Shown: positions 32,901 to 47,651, numbered from the stretch's first letter. The stretch: 64,000 bases of DNA from Cucumis sativus (GCF_000004075.3 NC_026655.2:21809489-21873488), one strand, 5' to 3'. Notes: generated from the sequence alone by a model not told the origin. A program made the numbers and translations.

Positions 32901-35900
32901 CAAACTCAAAGATTTGGACATTCAACTCTAACCTAAAAACCTTAGGTACTCAATTTTAAAAAATGATTGCAACATCTTTTATCATTTTAACACACACACA
33001 TATATATATATTATGAGCACTAGAACATATACTTTTTTGGATTTTCAACTTTATGCTATGTGATAATAATATAAAAGACTACCTTAATTATGGAGTTCAA
33101 AAATCAGTTAAAAGAGAAGTTATAATAATTATTATTATTATCATCATTATTTTGTTAATTTTAGTATGTTTTTTCTGTTAGCTTTGAAATAATTGTGAAT
33201 GAAACTTTAAAATTGATTTTAATGGGTGATAAAAAATCAACGAAAATAATTAATTGTGACTCTCTTGAATTAATTAGTAGACATCAACACCGAACGTGGA
33301 AAGTAATAGCTAAGAATATGATTAATTAAGAGTGTAAGTGTTGAAGAAGAGAAGACAATAAATTTTATTTTAAAGAATTTTAAGGATAAATTGAAATTGA
33401 TTTCTTTTAAATCAAATATTCATGTGCTCACCATTGATAATTTAACAATAGAAAAGGCCAAAAAAAAAAAAAAATCTATTTGAATTTTATAATTGTTTGG
33501 ATGAAACTATCTTTGAATCTCACAATTATGATGTTTATATTCTTTTCAAAAAAATTAAAGACTGATTTTTACTAAAAACAAAATATGAATCAAAATTATG
33601 TATTTCATCCATTGTGGTTTTCTTTTATAAAATGAATAGAATCAATTAGTATGACCACTGCTTGAATTTAAGAATCATTCTTAAAAACAAAATGAATCTT
33701 ATTCCTTCCACAACTTTATCAATACGAGTCCCATAGTATTCTTAAAAAAAAGTGTTCAAAAGAAATGAAAAAGTTCAACAAAAAAAGGTACAAAAAAAAG
33801 ATCTACGAGTTCAATTTTTATAAAGAAAAAATAGTTGACATAAAGGTCCAAACCCTATCATATGATTTTATGATGGGTGTCGAGATAAAGTTACCTCGGT
33901 ACAAATACGCATTACTAGAAGAAAAAAAAAGTATAAAATCGAACTATTCCAAGTATCGAATTTTGAGAAAACAAAGTTTTCTAACATTGAAAACATGAGG
34001 CAAAAGATAAATGTAAAAGCAGTGACAGATCCAAAAATTTTGTTGACAAAATTTTATAATTCAGTGAAAAAAAGAAGCGGGATTTGAAATTAGGTCTAAA
34101 AAGAGCTAGATGACAATCTTACCGCTAGAATAGATACTGATATTAGTATTATTACAACTTACATTTAAAAGAAAAAGGAAATTCAAATATGGCTATCTAT
34201 ACAAATCAAGTAGAATACGACTGAAATGTTTCGACAACCTATCCTAATCGACACTTTAAATCGTGAGTCAAGTTCAACACTTGTTCGGATAAAAAAAAAA
34301 AGAAAAAGGAAAACTAAGTTGTAACTTTCGGTAGATTGCATTTATGAAAAATCGTGTTGAATCGAACCTGTTGAAAATTGAATCTGAAGAAGGTAAGGTA
34401 GGGGGAAATTGATGAGCTAGAAATTAAATTAAATAAAAGTTAAGAATCAACATAAAAGCATAACGGTCAAAGTGTTGAGGTTAAATGCATAAAAATATAA
34501 TTAAGAAGGTGGGGACATAGTTTCCTTCTTAGGGCATCCTATGATTGAATCCTAAAACGAGAGATTAACTTGTAATTATTATAATAAACAAAAGAGAACT
34601 CAAAATATAAACAACAACACTAAATAGTTTAGATTAATCAAAATAATGTAACAAAGTAGCTAGGCTTAATGATATTAAAAAATAAACCCTAAACTTAATT
34701 AAGAAAAATATCAATTGAGCACACCAACGAAACAGTTTTGGAGCATCCCATTAATGATTATTATAGTTCACAAGTTGTAATAATCTAAGCCTGTTTTGAT
34801 TTTAAGTATTTAAAAAATAACATTTTTGTTTAAATACTTCTAATGAACTGTGTTTAAAATACGTTTCCAAAACTATTTTGAATGGTTGCTAAGCAATTTA
34901 ATTTTTTTTTCTAAAAGAATTTGTCTTTTGAATTAAGCACTTGAAATTATGAGTATTATAGTTAGAGGTGCTTGCAAATTTTTTTTTTTTCTTATGATAA
35001 TAGGATCTATGTCACTATATTTTCTAAATTGTAAAAGTAGTAAATTTAAAAGAACTCTATGATAGCTGTTTGATATTACTAATTACTTGTCATATTTGTC
35101 ATATTCACAATATAGAAAAATGAGGTATCATGGGTTATTTTTTTCTACATGTTTTTGTCATATAATGCAATTTTTCTTGTAACTAAGTGTATATTATAAA
35201 TAATTGTAGACACTGCACGCTATTTACTTTTGGAATCCAATCTAATTTAAATTGGAAATTAGGAGGGATGAATTCTACTTTTTGCTTGGTCGATAAAATT
35301 GGTGGATCCGAGTACTTCATAATTTTTTTACTTCTCACTATTCTACTTCTTATCGTAAATACCCTCTACCCTTTTCATGGAGATAAAGAGGTTTTTACCA
35401 TTTTTCTTCTTTCGAATGAAGTGTTAAAGAACTTGGAGTGGTGGGTCATGAAAATATAAAAACAACTTTCCAAGACTAATTAATCTAAATTTATGGATTA
35501 GGTTTAAATTTGATGATGCCACAATTTATCATGTTGTCAAACTTTATGTTGATAAATTTGTTTTCTTCCTTAACATGTGCATTACAACTTTGTGGGAAAA
35601 TCTTTCTATGATGCTCTAATCTCTACTACAAACTACTCCTTGCCTTGCCTTGCCTTTGATTGCAGTCACGTTGGGGTCGCATCTTAATTTCCTTTTGTCG
35701 ACTTCTACACCAAACATTCCTGCAACGTTTTCAGGATCAAAATTCTAATTAGGGTTCAAAATTCGTATTTAGCACACATGATGATCCCAACATTTCTCTC
35801 AACTTGGACTACTAGACACATTCTTACTTCTCTCTAACGCTTGCAATAATAAAATTTGTCTCCACAAACCAACTTGAATTCTTTCAACATGCATGCTTTC

Positions 35901-38900
35901 TCCTCACTCACATGCTTCTTCGAAAAATTTTGAGGAATTCAACCAACATAGTATATATTTCTCCAAACTAAGTACGATTAACTTTAAAACTCTTATGAAT
36001 ATTGAACATTTGTTGGTACATTATTTAATAACTTTCAATTCTCTTCAAGTATTTTCTTAACCCTACTTTCCTGTGTACACAAGATCATCCCTCTCATTCG
36101 GATGCAATCTCAGTTCACCAAAGTCCCTCTCTCCTAAACGTACGAGACATTACAATATTAAAAGCTTAACAAAAACCTTTAGAAAAATCAATTTCTATTA
36201 AAATACAATAATGTTCATCAAACCCACTTTTTTTCTTCTTTTTTTCAATAATTGAGTTTGGTCAAATTATTAGTCGTTAATGGGAAGTAGTTAGAATTAC
36301 AACTACAAATGTTGACTTCCAAAACATATTTTATTAGATAAAATACTATTTTTAGTTTTTAATTTCTTTAACTTTTTTTCTTTCTATTGAGAATATAAAA
36401 TAAATAAAGAAAGAAATTGCTTAAATATGTAAAAAAAAAAAAAAACTGTCAAACTTTCTCTTCAACTTCCCACCATGCAATGTTTGGTATAATGTGTTGG
36501 TTTTGGTACTACAAAATGGGTATTCTTAATGACAACATGAAGAGACCTTCATTCCTTTTTCTTTTTTTTCTTTTAGAAAAATTGATCTATTTTCTTTTTT
36601 TTCTATAGGAGAGGCCATATGGTCAAAATTCCATATCAATAATTATTGTATATTAACTTTTATTGTCAATTTAAATCACATTCAATCATTAATATTTATA
36701 CCTAAAGTTTGGGTAACCTTTTAAAGTTCCGTTTTGGAGGTGAGATTAGATTTAAAGAGGATAGAGAAAACTTTTAAGTTGAGTTGGATAATCATTTGAC
36801 TTTTTTAGAATTGACAATTTGTTCTTAATATTTTTCATCTTTTTCTTTAAGTAAACATTTGAGTTATTAGTTAGAGAATAAAGTTGAGAATTTTTTAAAA
36901 ACTATTTCCAGTGAGTGTCAAATTATCTGATTTATTTTCCTAAACGACTTATTGTAAGATCACATTATTAACAAACAAAAGAAACTAATACTAATAATTA
37001 AAAGTTGAAAGTTGTGTTTAAAACATAATTTTAAAAAGAAAAAGAAAATTAATCCATAAGTTTATTGGGCAAGGCTATATTATTTAAATTTGTGACTTTA
37101 GTCCTCCAATTTTTCAATAGGGAAATTACAAAAAGTAAAATATTTACACTTTAAAGAAAAATGAAGTGTAATAAATTTTGTATTTTAGTGATTTTATTCT
37201 ATAGAGTGTAAATAGTTTATGGATTTTTCTATTTTTGAAAAAACTCTATTTGACCTGTTCTTGAACATTCAATATTAATTCTTAAAAATATTATAAAATA
37301 AAAATTCATTTATGTCGTAAAAATTTATATGTAATGTCTAATAAAGTCTAATTTTTTAATTTTATGTTCAATACATATTTGACTTTCTTTATAAAATAAA
37401 TTTTAGAATAAATTTGATAAATAGAAACGTTCATAGAAAATAGACGACAAATTGAAAGTTCATATACTAAATTCATAATATTTGACCGATAAAAAAAAAA
37501 CAAATAGTTACTGAAAACGAAAACTTGATTTTCGAAGAATATTAACTTCGTTTCACTCTGTTCCCACCTCCCAATCTCACAAGGTTAGGTTTTAGATGCT
37601 TTTTTATCCTCATATTCTACCAGAAATTTTTATTTTCATTGAAAACATTTAACCTAAATTTTTAGAAATCAAATTTTTTTTTTGAAAATTTTAAAAGTAA
37701 TTAAAAAAAAAAACAAAATCAAAACAATGAGAAAAGTGTTTATGTGAAGAATTAAATCATAAATCAACAATGTCTATATCAATTGAATGAGTATAATAAC
37801 TATACAATTTCTTATATTTTCTTTCTTTCTTTTTGAAAAGCACCAATGCAATAAATCCTTTGATAAAAACAACATATTAAAGGTCAATATCACAAGAGGT
37901 AATAAAGTTCAATAATTTATCTTATTCTTAAAGGCCATTTACCAAAAAAATTAAAATAAGTAAATTTTTTTGAACTTTACCTCTTTTATATATATATATA
38001 AAGTATTGTCAAAATATCATACCATAGATATTGTATTACTCACTTCAAGATAAAAAATTCATTCCCCTCACATCCTCGAAAGTTATGAATGATTAAGAGT
38101 AATATTGCAACATTTGAAAGGATACTGATATTTTTTAAAGAGATATTTTCAAATAAGTGAACCAAAATATTTAATACTAACATGTTTCTATTAGTGTCTA
38201 TCACTGTGCTTATAAACACTAATAGAGTATAGAATTTTGCTATATTTTGTAAATATTTTTACTTGTTAGTCATTTATAATAATTTCCTTTAAAAAAATAA
38301 AAAGGTTTGTAAGTGTATTAGAATATAGATTTTAAAAGTTGGTTAAAATCCAATACGGTTATAGTAGGTTTCATCCAATTTTAGTTCTAATTTCAATAAA
38401 TCTTAAATTTAGTCTCGAGGACTAATTTATTTATTATTATTTTTGTCCACAGACTCCTATCATCTGGGAGTTTTTTCATTATAAAATCTAAAATGATTTC
38501 AAATTATATTTTTACTTAAAAACTTTCATATCCAAAATGTTCCGAATTTGCCTAAAAATAATAATATAATTGATCTTGTCAATTTAGAAAATTTTCAATT
38601 AAAGCATCAATAAAAATAAATTCATAAATTCTTTTACTTTTCAATTATTTTATCTTTTCTAGCATGAAACAAAATAATTAATTTAAAATTATTTTTTTAA
38701 TCCCAATAAACTCTAAATACTGTTTTAGATAATTAAAAAAAAAGGGAAACAGATAGGAAAGAAATCCAATGAAAGTGAAAGTAGAGGCCAAGAGGGATCC
38801 AAAAGCCCCAACTCTTGATGGATACTATAAGTTTAACATATGACAGGTTTTGCTTCTATGAAGCACCATAACACTCCAACCCCAATTAACCTCACGGCGG

Positions 38901-39000
38901 CGCTTGGCGGCCGGCGACAAGCGGATTGACCATCCCCCTCCAAATGGCTATTTTGCAACTGTACATTTAAAATATTCATTGAAGTCCGTAGTTCATGGAC
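29990..39000. other. Nine-kilobase gene desert
   Basis: AT-rich DNA without a supportable gene. Noted contents: short GCCACAT/GCCATGT repeats at 30680-30840, a TA tract at about 32722-32736, a copy of the 13508/63330 repeat family at 34971-35120, and a degenerate TCTATCACTG..TTTTGCTATATTTTG segment at 38190-38265 of a type I associate with cucurbit intergenic repeats. Open frames such as 35187-35459 and 33765-33998 are low complexity. Confidence 0.5.
34971..35120 (-). repeat. Copy of a dispersed repeat, minus orientation
   Basis: Its complement contains TGAATATGACAAATATGACA and TTTACTACTTTTACAATTTA in the same order and spacing as the related words at 63340-63470. Part of it also matches the copy inside elongin C intron 2. 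Confidence 0.55.
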
Positions 39001-39045
39001 TACTCTAAACTCCCTGTTTTATAGGTCCCTCTCTCCTTTACTCTT

Positions 39046-39051
39046 TATAAA
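39046..39051 (+). promoter_or_regulatory. TATA box of the 39-kb gene
   Basis: TATAAA at 39046-39051 is followed about 75 bp later by a (CT)n leader tract at 39121-39143, a typical plant core promoter and 5' leader. Confidence 0.6.
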
Positions 39052-39233
39052 GTCCAAACCTACGGCGCATAAATTTCCAAATTTCAATCTCTTTCTCTCT
39101 CTTTCTTTCTGTTGTTTTTTTTCTCTCTCTCTCTCTCTCTCACTCTGTGTCAGCACCAAGGTGCGGCCATGGCGGCAGACCAAGAAGGCAGAGAGTTGAA
39201 GTTTAACTCTAAGTTTCAGATTGAGCATGGGAT

Positions 39234-41058
39234 ATGCAGCAGAACCCCTTTGAAGGAGATAGTTGGCCAAGCTATTTTGGACGGTCTGATTCATTTCTCA
39301 GCTTTAATTCACCAGTTGAATCTGAGATTGGTTCCTATGAAATCGAAAGTGATAGAGATGACGGAGAGAACGATGGCGACGATTACACGGCGGAGTTGAG
39401 TCGACGGATGGCTCAGTACATGCTTCAAGATGATGATAACTCATCCACTACAAGTTTTCAATCTGAGATTCAGAACAAGGTATTGAATTTATCAAGGAGT
39501 GAGAGATTTCAGGGTGTTTGTCAAATTCTTTGTTCCTTCTCTGTTTTTCTTGATTTTGTGGGTGTGTTTTGTTTATGGTAGTCATGGGGTTTGTCTGGTT
39601 CGCCAATTTCAACGCTGTGGTCACCTTTAGGCTCTAGCACTGGGAGTAGCCACGGAAGTCCAGAAGGGCCGTCGAAGGAGCCATCGCCTCCATCAACGCC
39701 GGTAGTTGAAGAGTGTGGAGAGCTAGACATTTCACACAACGTTTTTAGCAAATTGGAGAAGATGAAGAAAGTGAGCATAAACGGTAAATCAATCCAAACA
39801 AGCACCCAAATAGGAGAAACAGGATCTTCCTCTTCCAAGGACCAATCAAGAACTCCCAAAGTGAGATGAGAATCAAATCCCCCCAAATCTCCCCTGTTTC
39901 TTAATTTTCTTTTTCTTCTCATATCCCTTTTGCTGATTCAAAACTCAACCCTCCTTGTAGAATCAGAAACGAAGGCAGAACCAACAGCAGCAGCAGTTCA
40001 TGAAGCAAAAAGGCTCAGGCACCACACAAGTCAAGCAAGCTCAAGGAAGCTCGTTACAAGCAAATTCAGGGGCAAAATCAGTAGGGCCATCAGGGACTGG
40101 CGTTTTCTTACCTCGCCATGTGAACTACAACCGTCCAGCTCCATGTCCACAGCCACCACAGCCGCCGAAGAAAAAGGGTACTTTCTCCTTTCATTCAATA
40201 GATAGCTAATTTTTTTACATCCTTTTCAATTCGGGTTTACTAGCTAACCCCGTTAGTTGGGATTTTTCCATCAATGAATTGCCATTCAAACCATTACTCG
40301 TGATGCATTTTTGGACTTTTCCTCCTTTTTTTAAATTTTTTTTATCCCCCTTCTCTTTCTTCGGATTCATAGAGATTCCGTGTCCTCCCATATGCACTCT
40401 GAATCTATCAGGCCTTCAACCATACACGGTTGGCCCAACCAAATTTGTCCGCTACTTTGATGGAATCTTCATCCATCTCTTTAAGCCTAGCCGTTTTGGG
40501 GTCAAAAGGAGGTGGCTGAAAACGACACCCAGTTGAATCGTTAAACCACTTGCATTCCCCGCTACAGTTAAATTTTTCAATGGGTAGATAGATATGTTGT
40601 CTTCCTTCACAAGGCAAAAACACTAAAGCAAATTTGCCCTTTTCCCCACCTTCTCCCTATCTCAGGCTGCTCCACTGTACTAATACCCGTGAGAGTCCTA
40701 CAAGCCTTACAGCATCACTACGACAGAATGGACGACGAGACGAGACAAAAAATCACTGGCTTCACAGCTCTGAGAGGTAAATTTTCAATTCCCACCACAA
40801 AATTCTCACTGTGGCATTTTCACAAATGGTTGGTGGTCATTCCAACCATAATTAGTATTTCACCCCATATTCAATATGGAAGATTCTCTTTTCAACATAA
40901 CAACAAATTCCTATATATCTTTTCAAACAGAAGCTGCAGCTAATGCAAGAACAACAACAAATACCATTAAGAAAAGTCATACAGGAACTGCAACGGCAAC
41001 GGTGACGACGGCGACAAGCCAAATCGACGTGGGCCTTCCTCAAGAATGGACATATTAA
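39234..41058 (+). CDS. Plant-specific Ser/Gln-rich protein ending LPQEWTY, function unknown
   Basis: Five exons join in frame: 39234-39479, 39582-39860, 39961-40177, 40666-40776 and 40931-41058, giving 326 residues. Conserved-looking blocks are MQQNPFEGDSWPSYFGRSDS at the start, SWGLSGSPISTLWSPLGSS opening exon 2, GPSGTGVFLPRH in exon 3, and the terminal GLPQEWTY. The middle is rich in Ser, Pro and Gln (a Q5 run in exon 3) and there is no membrane segment, so it is probably a largely disordered soluble or nuclear protein. I recognise the type as a plant-only uncharacterised family. The start is uncertain: an ATG at 39169 in a stronger context (GCGGCCATGG) opens a different frame that overlaps this one up to 39399. 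It could be a uORF, or the true N-terminus separated by an indel. Confidence 0.75.
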
Positions 41059-41079
41059 TGACTTCAACAACTGGCGAGG

Positions 41080-44000
41080 GGCCATTTGTTCTCTGGATCA
41101 CAAATCTGAAAGCTTTTTGGCGGTTTTCGTAAGTGAAAGATGGGAGATGACGTTAATGTAAATTGGAATAAAAGCCCCAACAAGTAGACGGAGAAGAAGA
41201 CGAAATGAACAAAAGAATTAGGGGTTAGGGGAACCGATGTCGTTTTCTTTGACTGTCGATTAGGGGGCAAAATCGTAAATAATGTTTGGGAAATTAATAT
41301 TTGTTATGAAAAAAAAAAAGGAAATGAAAATTCCTTTTAGTAATAATTTGTCAAACAAAGGTTGTATTTTATACCCTACAATAATTGTTTAAATAATTTA
41401 ATTATTCTTGTTCATCTAAACTTTTTAATACGTAATCGATAAATAAAAAATTATACATCTATCCATAAAGTATCATGGAACTGAGTTTGATTCTATCTTT
41501 AAAAATCGTACGTTTTTATAACTTTATATTCACCTTTACCATTCATCACTACACTTATTTTTTCATTTAAAAACAATTTTCTCCCTCCAATCTTCTCGTA
41601 GTACCTTTGATTCCTATCATCACTACACGGGCGTTTGCCACTTTGTTTTCGTCGTCGTTGTGTCCTTTCTTCCTTTGTTTTCTAGAAAAGTAATTCAAAT
41701 AAAAAGTCGATAACAAAGTAATTCAAACATTTACTCTTATCATGTCAATTACTGCTTAGTTAAGCTTCCACTTTGACGAAAACTTGACTGATTTTGCTAC
41801 ACATTCTAAATTTGAAAACTTAGTAATTGCACAAGTTCAATTACACAAATTAAGAAATTTTCTAATAAAAATTAGGCGACTTCTTAGCTAAAAATGTTTG
41901 GGATAAAATTGTTGAGTTTTGAAACTTTAAGAAGATTAATACAAATTAATTCAATTAAGTATAGATACTATTTCTTTTTTAAGGTTGAAGATTCGAATTT
42001 TCTATCTATATACAAAAAAAATGTATATATTATAAATATTGTCAACTCGAGCATAATTATATGAATAAAAGATCAAAATCAGCAATAGTAGCCCTAGCTA
42101 CTACTGTGAGATATGTGGTTAAAAATTCATCTCGAATTTCTATTGTACTAAGAAAAATGGTATCTAAGAGGTGGAAAGTGTTTGATCTCAAACTCTTGCA
42201 CATTTGTATCGAAATAAATGATAAAAATATCATTTTTTGGCACTTATATATTCTTTGCATTTCTTAAATTAAACACCCGATAATGTATTTCAATCACACT
42301 TAAGATTACAATACTTACATAAATTTAGCATACATGTAAGAGCTTTAGTGTATACGTGAGTTTATTTTCCTTCTTATGAACATTAATTTGTTTGGTATAT
42401 TTTATTTTTTTCAATAAAGCTAATAATTAAGACGACTGTTGAATAAAGAAAATTAAGTTAATAGAGTCAATAATAATAAAGAAAATTATTTTAAATAAGA
42501 AAACTAAACTGAAATTATTTATAAATATAACAAAATTTCAATGATGGACTTTCATTGATGTGTCTGTTAAAGTCAGTATTATAAAGAATTTGATCAGTAT
42601 CTATTATTAATATATTATGAGTTTTTGTTATAATTGTAAATATTTTATTCACTTTACTATATTTAAAAACAACTCTTATAATAAAACAATCGATTTTCAA
42701 ATAAATATTAATTTTCACAACATAATTAATAAAAATATCAAATAAAGGGATTCAAAAAAGGAAAGAGAGATGAAGAAAAATTCATACCTTTGCAATACTA
42801 TCAAATATTATTGCTCTATGGGCATACAAAAAATAATGGGGGAGTAATAAATTAATTCATTGTGTGAAGGTCAACTTTGCACCAAATAAGAGATACAAAA
42901 ATAGTCCCTTTCTTGATTCCTACCTTTGATTAGTTCTATCTCCCAACTCGTTTTTCCTCCGATATAACTTTTTAGAGATTTTCTCTCCATCAAATTGACT
43001 TTTTTCGAAGTTTTTTAATGTCATGTTTGATTTGATCTTTATTGGTCTCGTATCGATTTTTAGAAGTTTTTATGTCATGTTTTAAATCATGCTCTCTCTA
43101 TATATCTTAAATTAACTTTTAAAGGGTTTTCACGTCAAGTTTGAGTGTGATTTTGAAATGGTATTAAAAAAATCAAATAACACATAACAAATATTTTTAA
43201 TAACTGAAATTCAACTTTAATAGTATGAAAATGTGTTGAAAAGTGCAAAATTAGATATTGAATCACTTTCAAGTACTTATTAAAGAAAAATAAGTACATT
43301 GGTTTTTAGAAAAATTGTAAAATGAAACCTCATGTTCATCTTGTACACACTACATCATAGCTCATGAAATTAAGTCCCAAACAAACGTTTGATATAGATC
43401 AAAAGAATGATATATCCAAATAAGCACACATTACTTTGAGGAAGCATATATGTTGAAGATCATATATATATATATCCAAAAAATAAGAGACCTTCATAAT
43501 CTTTATTAAAGATACACACGTGACTCTTCTTATTACCAACTAATTTTCACATTATCAACGTATCATTCCATTTTCTTCACATGCATATTATTGCTCCCAT
43601 TTATTGAACATGATAATATCGAGAAGTGAGAAATCATATAAAGGACCCTAGTTGTAATATTGTAGTAATGAAAAGGGTTAAAGTTGAAAACAATGTGACA
43701 AAGAAAATGTCATTATCTCTGTACATGAAGCAGAAAGAAGAAGAAGAAGGAATGGTCTCTTTCACAACTTGAACAAATCTAGAAAAGATAATCTCCTGAT
43801 GTAGGAGAGATACATAAAAACATAATAGTTCAAAATATCATATACACTTTGGATATATATACACATTTGTTGGCCAAAAAATTAAAAGTGATGATATATA
43901 CACGTAAACAATACAACAACCTCACATTTATATGCTCTTTTTGATAACCTCAAAGTTGACATTCCAAAAGAAATTTATTCTCCAACATAGTGTATGAGTT

Positions 44001-45700
44001 TATATATATATATTTTTTTTGAAGGAATCCCTAATATATATATATTCCATTTGATCTAATCACTATATAAATTGTTGGTACTTTCCTTCAATAGTTATTT
44101 TTCTCTATTACTTGTTGTTTTGAGATGTTTCCTCTTCCAATCTATAGAATGTTGGTTAGTTCCATTAGTTCCAATTTAATTTTGAATCTTTCAAACCATT
44201 TAGAACCATCTCAAATTCCTCATTCTCTATAAAAAAAAAATGAAAAAAGAAGACAAGCATATGAGAGTGACATGACTTGGCCACACATATAAGATAGACA
44301 CTAAGTCGAATACTCTAATACCAAGTATTGTAATGGAATAAGAGAGTCTACTTACTTTTTCAAGAGTCACAATGATATGTATGAATATTTTAGTTGATCA
44401 AATTTGAGTTTTTTTTTCACTCCTCCATAATTGAAACAAAGTTTATTGATTATATCAATCATTTTATTTATGAGTGTGTTTGGAATACATTTTCAAGTAT
44501 TTTATTTAGAAAGACATTAAAAATAAATTTTGAATTGTATTTATAAAAATTTGAGAAAGTAGGAATGTTTTTCATAGTCGTTGATTACTAACCATAATAG
44601 TAACATAAAAAAAAATATGATAAATTGATAAAAACATTTCATTTCATGTCAAATAATGTACGAGAAGAGTTGAATACGAAAGTACTAGATTTTTTTTCCA
44701 TAAACTATATTCATCTTACATAGTCATCACATGCAACCCATTAAATAAATTAATAAATTGGATAAAAAAAAAAGGTGAAAATAGTACTAAAATTCTATTA
44801 AATAAATTAATAAATCATCATTTAACATGTCAAATAATGAATAGAAGAAGTCGATACCCTAGTATTACTTTTCCACTAATATTTAGAGTTAACATACAAG
44901 AATTCGCAATGGGCCGACCTACACATGGGTTGGCCCAATACATTAGGACACCATAAACCAAAGCAAGCCCAAGGTTAGAACGAGTCACGTAACAAAAGGA
45001 CAAAATCGTGAGAATGACGAAATAATAGATAACAATTCGAAAAACAACAAATCTAAAAACTATTTTGATTTGTAGCATAACCGTCTTAAGTAGATATTTT
45101 TTGATAAATTTTCAGCCAATTTTACCTTTCATAGTCAGAAACTCTTTTTGATCAGATAAACTTTTTTATCAGATAAAGTGTATTTGTACAAATTAAAATA
45201 ATGAAATATAACTCAGAACCACGAGTACAGTGCATTTGCAAATCATTCAGTTTCATAAAAATATTAAACAAATATTTATTTTCGAGATTGATCTCATCTA
45301 ATCAACATCTCCTAGATTTATGTCTTCAATTTATATCCGATTTTGAGATTTGTAGGTTTCAAATCAAATAATTATCAATTTACTTTTATTAATATGTATA
45401 ATTTAATTCATGCTCTTTTTGTTATCAATAAAATGATTGATAGTATAATTTATTCATTGTACGTTTCATGAGGTTTGTTTAATTCTTAGAAATATTTTAT
45501 TATATCATACAAATACACAATTTTTCATATTTATCCTTCATTGTTTTTGGATTATATATATAGTAATAAATATTTATTTTATCATTTGATTTTAAAAGTT
45601 TAGTTGAAAATTTTCCAAAATTTGAATTTAAAATTGTATCCTTCCCTAAAATTGTGCATTTGATATAAAAACAATAACATATTAAGATTGTAACATCCCT
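41080..45700. other. Gene desert, AT-rich
   Basis: No supportable gene. A segment at about 44474-44500 matches the 5' end of the MITE at 5102. Frames at 42061-42267, 42515-42718 and 44830-45078 show no family resemblance. Confidence 0.5.
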
Positions 45701-46530
45701 ATAATTATGCATTTAACCATTTTTCCATAAAACAGTTCACTTAACATAATAATAAATTGACATTATTTTAGGAAAATCAATCAATTATCACACCATAATC
45801 AACCAATCAATTAAGTGACAATAACAAACAGGTACACATGTTTCACAATAAGAGGATGTACACAATTTGATGACAGTATAACATGATAATGTAATAATAA
45901 TTTGATGACAATATAACAACAAAAAAGATGAACATAAGTCAGAGTTGGAAATGTAATGCAATAATAATTGATAATCCTTAAGTATCAGCAATCCACTATA
46001 CCAATTGTACTTTGTCTTCTTTCTTTTTGTTTATTTCATCGTATATAATACTTTCATCAATTGACCTGATCAACTCATTTAGTTCTTCATCGGCATCCTT
46101 TGTGGCCTTTACAGTTATGTACACGGTTTACTTTCAAACATGTGTTCTAAATTGTTTAACACAATATAGTATTATATTTACTTTATAAAGTTCCTTATAC
46201 GGTAGTTGATCTCCATTTTGCCTTATTTTGGGAGGTATTGTTTATGATTTTGTTGATGTCGGTTGTCTACTAGCTGACCCTTCGAAGCCTTGGCTCCCAC
46301 TTCTAGCAACGCCTCCCCTTCCCTCATCGTCGTCCTTTTTGCCAAGGCCTTTTTGATACATCGGTTCCATGCTCAGGTCTTCACCTTCATCTTCTCCTTT
46401 GTCCTCTTCTTCTTTTCCCTCCTCTACCTTATCAAGGTGCTTCTCAAAAGACTTTGCTCCCTAAATTACAAATATAGTGTATTTTCAAAGTTTATTTCAT
46501 ATACACATAATCGGAGAAGTAACTTATAGT

Positions 46531-47651
46531 TTAAAGCTTATGCTTACCATATATTCGTTTGTCTTTTTGGGCACCTGAAGAAATAGGTTGTTTCCTTTTG
46601 ATCTCTTCAACAATGTTGTTTAAGTTGACATATAGTTCTTCAAACTTTTTGTCTATTTTCTCCTCCACAGTCTTGAACAATCCAATCATCTCCTCCATAA
46701 TTTTTTCCATTTTTTTCAGGCTTTGTTTAATACTTTCAACAACTTTGGCTAGTCCATCAAGCTGGCTTGTAGAGGGCATGCCTCTACTAAGTGACACGTG
46801 AGCTACACGTTCAGCTTGTTGGCCCTTTGTAAACTCATCTTCGGCCTCTCTGAGAATCATATTTTTTAACATGAAGTAACAGTGCGAAGTATGGTTTGCT
46901 CACTTCATCAGTTGTAGCGAGCATCAGGGATAGTTCAAGTTGTTTCAAGAAGAAAAAAAAAGTTATAACTATAAGTGATTATCTACATATAAAAACTGTT
47001 GTAAAATGAGTTGCATACCATTGACGAAACACAGACCTTCTGTTGTAGGTCCTTCCATTATGGCGTGTGTGTCTGCTGTCCAATTTATTATCTGAGGCAC
47101 TTCATTTGAGATTCGCTGTAGCAAGAAGTTTGATGACGTAATCAAGGTTGGGATTACCTCGTAAGCCCAAACTAAGATCGAAAAATGAACCCTCCCATGG
47201 ATATCCTTATTTGCCTCTTGCTTAGTCACAACCCTATTCATGAAATCTACGAGGAGGTCAAAAGCAACTCTCCCCCAAGGATACCTATCAAATAATTCAC
47301 CATTGTCTACCATCAAAATATGATCCCACTGTATACTCAAAGATTCTTGTTGTGGGAGTAGAAAGCTCTCAATTTGGTCATCCTTATCCTATCGGTATCC
47401 GTTCCAGTTGTACTTATATTGAACATAGTGTTCAAGTAATGCCTTGTTATTGATTTTCGGGTCTCGAAATAAATCATTTTCAGTCGTCCTCCACTCTTTA
47501 TATCCTTTGTATTAACATATGATATTTTCTCGCAGTTCAAGTCTATAATCAAGACAAATTCCGTCAGCCCAAATTTAAGTACCCTACCCCATATCAGGAA
47601 ATGTAGTTGGATGGTTGATTTGGGCTTGCACATACGTTGAATGAGGTGCAT
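46531..47651 (-). pseudogene. DUF1985-like and coiled-coil transposon gene fragments
   Basis: The fragment 47651-47337 contains LIWGRVLKFGLTEFVLI, and 47340-46969 contains DRYPWGRVAFDLLVDFMNRV and FSILVWAYEVIPTLI. These are the hallmark words of the DUF1985 region of plant transposon-associated Ulp1-like genes. The two pieces overlap by a few bases in different frames, showing a frameshift. Downstream on the same strand, 46872-46531 encodes a heptad-rich coiled coil (VESIKQSLKKMEKIMEEMI). Upstream sequence at 47860-47660 is related but carries stops. It is a dead or TE-derived gene. Confidence 0.55.

Noticed and set aside
39521-39922. 133-codon minus-strand frame
   Set aside because: Antisense of exon 2 of the LPQEWTY-protein gene; Ser/Pro-rich sense sequence leaves few stops on the other strand.
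42061-42267. 68-codon plus frame matched by a 67-codon minus frame
   Set aside because: A stop-free stretch on both strands in AT-rich DNA without motifs; the AGTAGCCCTAGCTACT near-palindrome inside it is too short to interpret.
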